Positions 1 to 5,928 of a DNA stretch of 16,107 bases are shown here, one piece after another. The translations under genes and the position numbers were made by a program. The notes below the pieces were generated by a model that worked only from the letters and a program-made list of their open reading frames with translations, was not told where the DNA came from and searched no databases. This DNA is from CAZUHK01 sp964620345 (GTDB taxonomy: Bacteria; Planctomycetota; Phycisphaerae; Phycisphaerales; Zrk34). The stretch covers positions 1-16,107 of the forward strand of contig CAZUHK010000051.1 of NCBI GenBank assembly GCA_964620345.1, read 5' to 3'. Each line of letters starts with the position of its first letter. Position 1 is the first letter of the stretch.

Positions 1-833
1 CCGTCATTGACATGCGCCTCAAGCGCGGCCTTGCCGATGAAGTCGTCTTTATCGAGATGAACTACCCGTTTCAGGCCGGCCTCGACCGGCGAGATGGTTT
101 CCTCGAGTTCATGGCCATAAAGCGGAAAGCCCATTTCGAGCCGCAGCGAATCGCGCGCCCCCAGGCCCGTGGGCTTGATAACCGGCTCGCCGTCGTCGGC
201 CTCCTTGAGCAGCAGCTTCATCGCCATGTTCACCATGCCCGACGGCAGCATCAGCTCGATGCCGTCCTCCCCGGTGTAACCGGTGCGCGAGACGATCATC
301 TTGAGCACCAGCAGGTTCTTGATCGTGAAGTGGTAGTTCCCGAGCGTGGGGATTTCCTTGGAAAACCGGCTGACGATCTCCATCGTCCGCGGGCCCTGGA
401 TGGCGACCATCGCCAGCTTCGGGGTCTGGTCGTCGATCTTGACCGACAGCTCGCCGCGGACCTGCTCGAAGTGTTCGAGCAGTTTGAGGCGGTTGGCGGC
501 GTTGACGACCAGCAGCCAGCGATCGTCGAAACGATACACAAGCACGTCGTCTTTCACCCCGCCCTGTTCGTTGCAGATCAGCGAATAGCGGCAGGTCCGC
601 TCGGCCATGTCGCTGATCTTGCGGGTGAGGATGCGTTCGAGGAACCGCCGGGCGTGGCGGCCGCGGAACTCGATGCGGCCCATGTGCGAGACGTCGAAGA
701 TGCCCGCAGCGTTGCGGACCTGCTGATGCTCGTCGATGATCGAGCCGAAGTGGATCGGCATCTCCCACCCGGCGAAATCGACCATCTTACCGCCATGCTC
801 GACGTGGTAATCATAGAACGGCGTGCGCTGCAA
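1..833 (-). CDS. gcvT: Glycine cleavage system T protein (aminomethyltransferase), 3' end outside the window
   Basis: GcvT moves the methylene group of the aminomethyl-lipoyl H-protein to tetrahydrofolate and releases ammonia, in the cytoplasmic glycine cleavage complex. About 277 residues are visible and the C-terminus lies beyond position 1. The N-terminus (MQRTPFYDYH, then MVDFAGWEMP near residues 18-26) matches the family start. Next come FDVSHM (46-51), the folate/catalytic loop GGVKDD (91-96), RTGYTGEDG (183-191) and GLGARDSLRLE (223-233). No in-frame ATG lies just upstream. I chose TTG at 833-831 because AGGGAG sits seven bases before it (841-846) and the protein then begins as in homologues. 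It is codirectional with the hydrolase gene that ends at 1017. No glycine riboswitch was recognised in the 183-base gap. Family assignment is very secure; the start codon is likely but unusual. Confidence 0.95.
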   Translation of the reverse strand, partial: MQRTPFYDYHVEHGGKMVDFAGWEMPIHFGSIIDEHQQVRNAAGIFDVSHMGRIEFRGRHARRFLERILTRKISDMAERTCRYSLICNEQGGVKDDVLVYRFDDRWLLVVNAANRLKLLEHFEQVRGELSVKIDDQTPKLAMVAIQGPRTMEIVSRFSKEIPTLGNYHFTIKNLLVLKMIVSRTGYTGEDGIELMLPSGMVNMAMKLLLKEADDGEPVIKPTGLGARDSLRLEMGFPLYGHELEETISPVEAGLKRVVHLDKDDFIGKAALEAHVND

Positions 834-846
834 AATCGGGCTCCCT
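831..846 (-). promoter_or_regulatory. Shine-Dalgarno site and TTG start of gcvT
   Basis: On the minus strand AGGGAG (841-846) is followed by a seven-base spacer and TTG (833-831). This site decides the start of gcvT, because the upstream reading frame has no nearby ATG or GTG that would preserve the family N-terminus. Confidence 0.7.
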
Positions 847-912
847 GTCGAATCGGTTGGCGGGCAGCATGATAGCGGCCCCGGCGGCGCGACGCATGGC
901 CGGGCGATTGGC

Positions 913-988
913 CACGAACACACGAAGCAGCACCTGACAAGACACGAAGTGGAATCGGTTGTGGCTTTGTGTGCTTTGAGTTTTCGTG
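913..988. repeat. Imperfect inverted repeat, 'CACGAA' type, between hydrolase gene and gcvT
   Basis: The outer arms 913-929 and 972-988 pair at 14 of 17 positions (left arm CACGAACACACGAAGCA). An inner pair, ACACGAAG (942-949) with CTTTGTGT (965-972), matches at 7 of 8. It fills most of the 183-base gap downstream of the PEP-CTERM hydrolase and upstream of gcvT. It could act as a transcription end or mRNA-processing hairpin, or be the remnant of a dispersed palindromic element. There is no run of T, so an ordinary intrinsic terminator is not supported. Confidence 0.6.
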
Positions 989-1016
989 CGACTGGTGCAA
1001 TGGCTCGGGCCCGCCG

Positions 1017-1910
1017 TCAGGTGCGCGATCCACGCCGACGCCGGCGCAGGCCCGCGGCGCCCAGCGCCAGCGCGGCGGCGGTCGTGGGCTCGGGGATGGG
1101 CGTGATGTCGATCGCGTCGGCCCAGGCGGTCGCCCGGCCCCAGTCGGTTTCGCTCACCCCGGCCCAGCCGCTCACGGCCCCGTAGGCGATGTCGCTCACC
1201 GTTTCGCCGTACAGCGTGCGGTAGATCACCAGCCCCGCGAGGCGCGAGCCCAGCACGTTGGCGTGCGAGCCATCGGGGTCGTAAAGGTCCGTGGCGTAGC
1301 CCGCGGCCGCGAACGCATCGCCGACCGGCGCCAGGCCCGCGACCGTCGCGCTCGCCGCGGCGTTGATCGCATCGGCCGCCGCGGCGTAGTTCGTGCGGAT
1401 CTCATCGTGCATCGCATCGGGGTTGGCAAAGTCATCGGGGTAGAAACTGTGGAACGGCGCCCGCGCCCAGGTCTGGTACAGCACCACCGCCGCGCCGCCG
1501 CCGGTCGGGCCGCCGCGGATCAGCTCGGCCAGCGCGAGCGCATCGGGCACGAAGTCATCGTCGGCGTTGCGGTGCGTGGCCTCGGTGCTCTGGCCCTGAA
1601 GGATGGCGTAGTCGAAGGTTTGGCCGGTGATCGTCGGGTGGGCGATGTTGTTGGCGGGATGAGCGGCGACCCGGTCGGCGTGGTAGTCCAGGTCCTTGCC
1701 GCCTTCGAGGTCGGCCACGATCAGGGGCTGGGCGTAGCCCTCGGCCACGGCCAGCGCGGCGACCGACGCGGGCACGTCGTTGCGCTGCGTGTAGCTGTTG
1801 CCCATGAACAGCAGGTTCATCGCGCCCCCCGCGTCCGGGGCAAACGCGAATGCGGCCGCGATGCAAAACCAAAGGCCCCGTCGGGCCGCGACGGTGGGTT
1901 CGTGCGGCAT
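1017..1910 (-). CDS. SGNH/GDSL-like hydrolase with PEP-CTERM sorting tail
   Basis: The product is 297 residues. A signal peptide (about residues 9-30) is followed at once by MNLLFMGNSYT (31-41), which looks like an SGNH block I with Ser39 as the nucleophile candidate. ILQGQS (103-108) and LYQTWAR (144-150) resemble the later SGNH blocks, and DPDGSHAN (211-218) offers the Asp213/His216 pair. The C-terminus IPEPTT (272-277), a short hydrophobic run and RRRRR form a PEP-CTERM signal, normally cut by an exosortase (EpsH/XrtA family) for surface delivery. An esterase or deacetylase acting on extracellular polysaccharide is plausible, but the substrate is unknown. I start at ATG 1910 because AAGGAG lies eight bases upstream; an in-frame ATG at 1934 is less likely. 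No exosortase gene is visible here. Confidence 0.8.
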   Translation of the reverse strand: MPHEPTVAARRGLWFCIAAAFAFAPDAGGAMNLLFMGNSYTQRNDVPASVAALAVAEGYAQPLIVADLEGGKDLDYHADRVAAHPANNIAHPTITGQTFDYAILQGQSTEATHRNADDDFVPDALALAELIRGGPTGGGAAVVLYQTWARAPFHSFYPDDFANPDAMHDEIRTNYAAAADAINAAASATVAGLAPVGDAFAAAGYATDLYDPDGSHANVLGSRLAGLVIYRTLYGETVSDIAYGAVSGWAGVSETDWGRATAWADAIDITPIPEPTTAAALALGAAGLRRRRRGSRT

Positions 1911-1989
1911 GCTCTGCTCTCCTTCGCAGTCCAACGCGGCCGGCGGTGATGGATTGCTCGAAACTTCATGAATCGCCGGCTTTTTTCAC

Positions 1990-2071
1990 GCCCGCGGCTG
2001 CGGCGGGCCTCGCCGGGCCGGCCCGCTAAAAGCGGGCCTCGCCGGGGCGCGGGCGCGGGGCCTCGCCGGGG
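1990..2071. repeat. GC-rich hairpins and three copies of a GGGCCTCGCCGGG-like unit
   Basis: This stretch lies just after the stop of the squalene-repeat protein. GGCCCGCT (2020-2027) and AGCGGGCC (2031-2038) form a perfect 8-bp stem around AAA, and GCCCGC (1990-1995) pairs with GCGGGC (2003-2008). A unit reading about GCGGGCCTCGCCGGG occurs at 2003-2017, 2032-2046 and 2055-2071. The hairpins probably end transcription of the minus-strand gene, but on that strand no T-run follows them, so an intrinsic terminator is only possible. The triplicated unit may be simple local duplication. Confidence 0.5.
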
Positions 2072-2075
2072 GCGA

Positions 2076-3254
2076 TCAGCGGCCCAGGGCGATCTGCAAG
2101 GCGATCAGGGAGTAGGCGGTGCAAAGGTTCGGGTCGCCTTCCATCCAGTTGTCCGCGCGGTTGACCCACGAGCCGTCGTCCTGCTGGCGCTTGGCCAGGG
2201 CGTCGATCAGATCGTTGGCCCAGTCGTGCTGCACGCCCTCGGAGACGGTGATCTGCTCCTCACCGTGCGCGCCCAGGGCACGGGCGAGGAAGTGCATGTA
2301 GTAGTAATAACTCCGCTGGCCCATGCGCGGGTTGGTTTCGACGGTGTAGTTGTTGGCGATCCATTGCTGCGCGGCCTTGACGCGCGGGTCGTTGCGGTCG
2401 AGGTCGGCGTAGAGGTAGCTCATGTAGCCGGCGTAGGTGATCGAGCCGTACGTCGGCAGGGGCCCGTCGTACTCGCCACCGGCCTTGACCATCTCGGTCT
2501 TGGATTCGTCGGTCCGCGTCTGAGGTGTGCCGATGTTCTTGGCGTTGATCGAGGTGGCGTAGATGAACCCGCCATCCTGCACGATGGTTTGGGCGTCGAA
2601 CAGGTCGTTCTCCGCAACACCCTGGCAGCGGCTGACGTAGGTCATCGCACGCTTCATGATCGGATCGTCGGCCTTGATGCCCGAGTCGTGCAGCGCGGCG
2701 ATCATCATCACGGTGTTGGACAGGTCCGGCCGGCCGTGCTTGGAATCGTTGTATCCCGCCCCGCCGTAGTACGGATGGCTCGGGGTGAGCTTCTTGCCCT
2801 GCGGGTCGACCTGATCGACCCACTGCAGCTTGCGGAAGAACTTCTGGGCATCGGCGATGGCCTTCTGGATCGACTTGCCATTCTGCTCGACCTTGCTCAG
2901 GGCCATGACGCTGATGGCGGTGTTGTAGTTGCGCAGGGCCGTGTCGTAGATGCCGCCGTCGGGCTTCTGCCGCTGGAGGATGTAGGCCAGGGCCTTGTTG
3001 ACGTCATCGTCATCGCGGTCGATGTCGGGCGAGCGGAGCATGCCGGCCAGCACCAGGCCGGTGATCGCCGGGCCCGGCCGCGGTGTCCAGGAGCCATCGG
3101 GATTCTGGCTGTCGCGCAGGTAGTCGATGGCGCGGGCGATGACCACCTCGGCCTTCTGCTTGTGCTCGGCGTCGAGCGCCAGCGCGGGCGCGGCGCCGGC
3201 GAGCAGCACGGCGAGCATCATCGTGATCGTGAGAATCGTTTGCTTGACGGACAT
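2076..3254 (-). CDS. Exported prenyltransferase/squalene-oxidase-repeat protein
   Basis: The product is 392 residues. Residues 1-27 form a signal peptide ending ALA. The rest is alpha-helical with QW-like repeats typical of the alpha-alpha barrel of terpene cyclases and protein prenyltransferases: QNPDGSW (50-56), QKPDGGIYDT (96-105), DGGFIY (228-232 region) and QQDDGSW (357-363). The DXDD acid motif of squalene-hopene cyclases is not evident; the run DRDDDD (79-84) lies in a loop position and is not that motif. With a signal peptide and no clear catalytic motif, a periplasmic or surface role is more likely than hopanoid synthesis. ATG 3254 follows GGGAGG by eight bases. That ribosome site overlaps the rsmE stop codon, leaving only five bases between the genes, so the two are probably translationally coupled. 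Substrate unknown. Confidence 0.8.
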   Translation of the reverse strand: MSVKQTILTITMMLAVLLAGAAPALALDAEHKQKAEVVIARAIDYLRDSQNPDGSWTPRPGPAITGLVLAGMLRSPDIDRDDDDVNKALAYILQRQKPDGGIYDTALRNYNTAISVMALSKVEQNGKSIQKAIADAQKFFRKLQWVDQVDPQGKKLTPSHPYYGGAGYNDSKHGRPDLSNTVMMIAALHDSGIKADDPIMKRAMTYVSRCQGVAENDLFDAQTIVQDGGFIYATSINAKNIGTPQTRTDESKTEMVKAGGEYDGPLPTYGSITYAGYMSYLYADLDRNDPRVKAAQQWIANNYTVETNPRMGQRSYYYYMHFLARALGAHGEEQITVSEGVQHDWANDLIDALAKRQQDDGSWVNRADNWMEGDPNLCTAYSLIALQIALGR

Positions 3255-3259
3255 GTGCG

Positions 3260-4000
3260 TTACCTCCCAGGTTCGTTGAAAAAAGCGGCGGCTCGAACGA
3301 TGGCCGCGGCGGCCAGCGCGGCGGTCTCGACGCGCAGCGTGTGCGGGCCCAACCGCCACGGATCATAGCCCGCGGCCCGGGCGTCGGTGCGCTCGGCGTC
3401 GGTCCAGCCGCCCTCGGGCCCGACCAGCGCCGTCACCGCCGACACCGCGTTTATATTAGACGACCCATCGCCCCGAGTCGGCCCGGCGTGCAGGTCTTGC
3501 ACGTCGGCCATCAGCCGCAGCTCGCCCGGTCGGGCCGGCTCGGCCAGCACGTGGGCCAAGGGCGCCGGCGGGTCGATTGGCATCAGCCACGCCCGGCCGC
3601 ACTGCTTGGCCGCCTCGATGGCGATCCGCTCGAACCGCGCCTGCTTGGCCGGCCGGGGCTCGACCACGCTGCGCGCGGTGACCAGCCACGCCAGCCGATC
3701 CACCCCCAACTGCGTTGCGGCCTCGACCAGCGTCGCCGCCCGATCGCCCTTGGGCACCGCGCACGCCAGCGTCAGCTTCGGCCGGGGCGGTTCGACGGTG
3801 TGCCGCTCGGCCAGCTCGACGCGCATGGTTCGGCCCAGCGCGATGATCGCGCCGGTCGCGACGGTGCCCCGGCCGTCGAACAGTTCCACCGTGTCGCCGA
3901 CGGCCAGCCGCAGCGATTTGCGGGCGTGGGCGGTCTGCTCGGCGTCGAGCTCGAGCGTCGATGCGCTGCAATCGGTCACGTAGAATCGTCGCGTGGCCAT
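3260..4000 (-). CDS. rsmE: 16S rRNA (uracil-1498-N3)-methyltransferase
   Basis: RsmE methylates N3 of U1498 in 16S rRNA of the small subunit, using S-adenosylmethionine and a trefoil-knot (SPOUT) fold. The product is 246 residues, normal for the family. Visible motifs are the N-terminal PUA-like part with QTAHARKSLRL (22-32), KGDR...LVEAATQLGV (84-100), EAAKQCGRA (129-137), the knot loop GPEGGWTDAE (194-203) and LGPHTLRVETAA (217-228). The ATG at 4000 gives the usual start (MATRRFYV), although no strong ribosome site precedes it. A GATAAA hexamer on the minus strand (4013-4018) could be a -10 element. The gene leads a probable operon with the exported repeat protein; I see no functional link between the two. 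Confidence 0.93.
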   Translation of the reverse strand: MATRRFYVTDCSASTLELDAEQTAHARKSLRLAVGDTVELFDGRGTVATGAIIALGRTMRVELAERHTVEPPRPKLTLACAVPKGDRAATLVEAATQLGVDRLAWLVTARSVVEPRPAKQARFERIAIEAAKQCGRAWLMPIDPPAPLAHVLAEPARPGELRLMADVQDLHAGPTRGDGSSNINAVSAVTALVGPEGGWTDAERTDARAAGYDPWRLGPHTLRVETAALAAAAIVRAAAFFNEPGR

Positions 4001-4042
4001 GATGGGCTGGAGTTTATCGGAAGCCGCGACGCCCCGGGCCGA

Positions 4043-4071
4043 TCAAGTGTCCCGCCCCGTGGGTCGATAAT
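4043..4071 (+). promoter_or_regulatory. Weak candidate promoter for the acidic membrane protein
   Basis: TCAAGT (4043-4048), a 17-base spacer and GATAAT (4066-4071) lie in the 131-base gap between the divergent rsmE and the gene starting at 4132. The -10 is good and the -35 poor. This is read from hexamers only. Confidence 0.3.
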
Positions 4072-4131
4072 GCACGCAGACAGAGGGCCGCGCGCGGGTG
4101 ATGTTTCAGACGCGCCCCGGCCGAGAACATC

Positions 4132-5199
4132 GTGAACCAGTCGCACGACATCGAGCCGCAGCTTGATGCGTTGGCCGCCGACGCGACCGGCGAGGGTGAT
4201 GCCGCACCCGCGCCGCCCGAGTCGGGCGACCGCGCCGCGGCCGGCGACGCCGCGGGCGGCGGGGACGTGTTGGGTCGTGAGTTCGCCGATCAGGTGCAGC
4301 AGATGTTGGACGAAGCCACCGCTGGATTGAACGATCAGACCGACGCGCCCGACGACGCGCCCGACGAAGCATCGGCGGGCGATGATGAAGGGCAGATGCT
4401 CGATCAGATCGACCGGATGCTCGCCGAGGGCGCCGAGGACGAGGTGATGGGCGAGTTCCAGGCCGTGGAGGAGCTGGACGACGACGAGCAGACGCCCGCG
4501 CCCGCCGCGCCCCGGCCCCAGGCCGCCGACGAAACGGACACCGCGGCCGAAGATGCCGAGGATGAAGGCGTCGAAGGTGTGGACGGCGAGTTCCAGTCGA
4601 TCGACGAGATCGAGGACGCCGGCGCGCGGCCGGTCGCCGGGCCGCTGGAAGCCGAGCGGCGGGAGAAGCTCAGCTCCGCGGCTCGGGCCGTGGCCGATGA
4701 GTTGGACCAGGACGGTGACGGCGTCGACGGTCAGATGCAGTCGGTCGATGAGCTGATGGACGACGACGAGGAGGCCGTGGACGATGAAGCGTCGGCGGCC
4801 ATCGACGCGGCGATCGCCCAGGCCCAGCCGTTCGACGGCGATTCAGAGCACGAGGATCCGGCCGACCCGGCCGACGAGGAAACGACCGACGCTCCGGTCG
4901 CCGCTCCGCTCGCGGTCGGGGCCGCGCCGCCGCGGTCCAAGGCCGCGCGGGCGATCGAACTGCTCGACAAGCCCCTGGCCGGTCGATCGGTCTTCACGCG
5001 CAACCTCGTGGGTGTGCTGGCGCTGATGCAGTTGTTCCTGGGCATGGTGCTGGTCGCGTACGCGGCGCTGGGGCGGACCTCGGCGCTGATCCTCGGGGCC
5101 GTGCTGAGCGTCGCGCTGGCCGGGGCGGTGTTCGTGCTGATCGTGCGCCAGCCCGGCGACGGTGCCGAGGATGCGCCCGAGACCGACGGCGGGGCGTAG
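4132..5199 (+). CDS. Acidic protein with repeated short motif and C-terminal two-helix membrane anchor, function unknown
   Basis: I do not recognise a family. The product is 355 residues. Residues 1-265 are very rich in Asp, Glu and Ala and probably disordered. Residues about 288-310 and 315-338 are two hydrophobic helices joined by a short loop, so the acidic region and the short tail should lie on the same side of the membrane, probably the cytoplasm. A motif of the form G-(E/Q)-(F/M)-Q-(A/S)-(V/I)-(D/E)-E-(L/I) occurs at 107-115, 152-160 and 200-208. Weaker relatives sit at 50-61 and 87-97. Such spaced motifs suggest docking sites for a partner protein. Translation appears to start at GTG 4132 with no strong ribosome site; the reading frame supports it. 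The gene ends 33 bases before trmB. Low-complexity composition makes homology searches unreliable. Confidence 0.75.
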   Translation: MNQSHDIEPQLDALAADATGEGDAAPAPPESGDRAAAGDAAGGGDVLGREFADQVQQMLDEATAGLNDQTDAPDDAPDEASAGDDEGQMLDQIDRMLAEGAEDEVMGEFQAVEELDDDEQTPAPAAPRPQAADETDTAAEDAEDEGVEGVDGEFQSIDEIEDAGARPVAGPLEAERREKLSSAARAVADELDQDGDGVDGQMQSVDELMDDDEEAVDDEASAAIDAAIAQAQPFDGDSEHEDPADPADEETTDAPVAAPLAVGAAPPRSKAARAIELLDKPLAGRSVFTRNLVGVLALMQLFLGMVLVAYAALGRTSALILGAVLSVALAGAVFVLIVRQPGDGAEDAPETDGGA

Positions 5200-5218
5200 C
5201 GGCCGGGCGCCGGTGTTC

Positions 5219-5224
5219 TACAAT
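5219..5224 (+). promoter_or_regulatory. TACAAT -10-like hexamer just upstream of trmB
   Basis: TACAAT matches the sigma70 -10 consensus at five of six bases and ends eight bases before the trmB ATG, which has no Shine-Dalgarno sequence. If used, the transcript would be leaderless or nearly so. No convincing -35 was found, and read-through from the upstream gene is equally possible. Confidence 0.35.
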
Positions 5225-5232
5225 GCCGCGCG

Positions 5233-5904
5233 ATGAGCGGCGGTTGCACCCCACACACCCTCGACCCCGGTTGCTTCGGGCTGAGCCGCGCCGACCTGCC
5301 GCCGATCCAGCGCGTTCCCCAAGACAGCCGCTTCGACCTGCAAACCCTCTTCCCCGAAGCCCGGCGCGGCCGACCGCTCGAGCTGGAGATCGGATCGGGC
5401 AAGGGCACGTTCCTCGTTCAGCAGGCCACGACGCGACCGCAGGCGAACTACCTGGGCATCGAGTGGGCGCGCGAGTACTGGCTGCACGCAGCCGACCGCC
5501 TGCGTCGCCACGGCCTGACCCACGCGCGCCTGCTCCACGCCGACGCGGCCGAGTTCGTCCGCTGGCACTGCCCCGATGCGTGCTTCGCGGTCATCCACGT
5601 CTATTTCCCCGACCCTTGGCCCAAGAAGCGGCACCACAAGCGCCGGCTCATCCAGGGGCCGTTCCTCCGCGAGGCCCACCGCACGCTCTGCGACGCCGGC
5701 GAGCTGCGCCTCGTGACCGACCACAGCGAATACTTCGCGTGGATGGCGCACCACGTCGAGCAGGTAGCCGAGCTGTTCGAGCGCTGCGCGTTCGAGCCGC
5801 CGCAAGGCGCGGGCGAGGGGGAAGTGGTCGGCACCAATTTCGAGCGCAAGTACCGCCGCGAGGGCCGGCCTTTCCACGCGATGACCCTGCGCAAGCGCGG
5901 GTGA
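5233..5904 (+). CDS. trmB: tRNA (guanine-N7-)-methyltransferase
   Basis: TrmB forms 7-methylguanosine at position 46 of the tRNA variable loop using S-adenosylmethionine. The product is 223 residues, typical of the family. Visible motifs are the SAM-binding LEIGSGKGTF (51-60), GIEWAR (75-80), the family signature FPDPWPKKRHHKRR (125-138), TDH (162-164) and TNFERKYRREG (201-211), the C-terminal tRNA-binding/active-site segment. About 45 N-terminal residues precede the core, as in many TrmB proteins. ATG 5233 was chosen because the frame opens there and no ribosome site favours another start. It lies 33 bases after the acidic protein gene and converges on the TonB-like gene, with 24 bases between the two stops. 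Confidence 0.95.
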   Translation: MSGGCTPHTLDPGCFGLSRADLPPIQRVPQDSRFDLQTLFPEARRGRPLELEIGSGKGTFLVQQATTRPQANYLGIEWAREYWLHAADRLRRHGLTHARLLHADAAEFVRWHCPDACFAVIHVYFPDPWPKKRHHKRRLIQGPFLREAHRTLCDAGELRLVTDHSEYFAWMAHHVEQVAELFERCAFEPPQGAGEGEVVGTNFERKYRREGRPFHAMTLRKRG

Positions 5905-5907
5905 GCG

Positions 5908-5921
5908 CGCGGCGCGCCGCG
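5908..5921. repeat. 14-bp perfect GC palindrome between convergent stops
   Basis: CGCGGCGCGCCGCG lies in the 24-base gap between the stops of trmB (plus) and the TonB-like gene (minus). It could help end transcription from both sides, but it has no loop and no T-run, so the role is a guess. Confidence 0.35.
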
Positions 5922-5928
5922 AAGCGCT

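Noticed and set aside
834..1016. Possible glycine riboswitch upstream of gcvT
   Set aside because: The gap holds an imperfect inverted repeat of CACGAA type. I could not find the conserved glycine-aptamer core, so I describe it only as a repeat.
1968..3368. 466-codon plus-strand open frame opposite the squalene-repeat gene
   Set aside because: The minus-strand gene has a signal peptide, ribosome site and QW-like repeats. The plus-strand product looks like a codon mirror of it.
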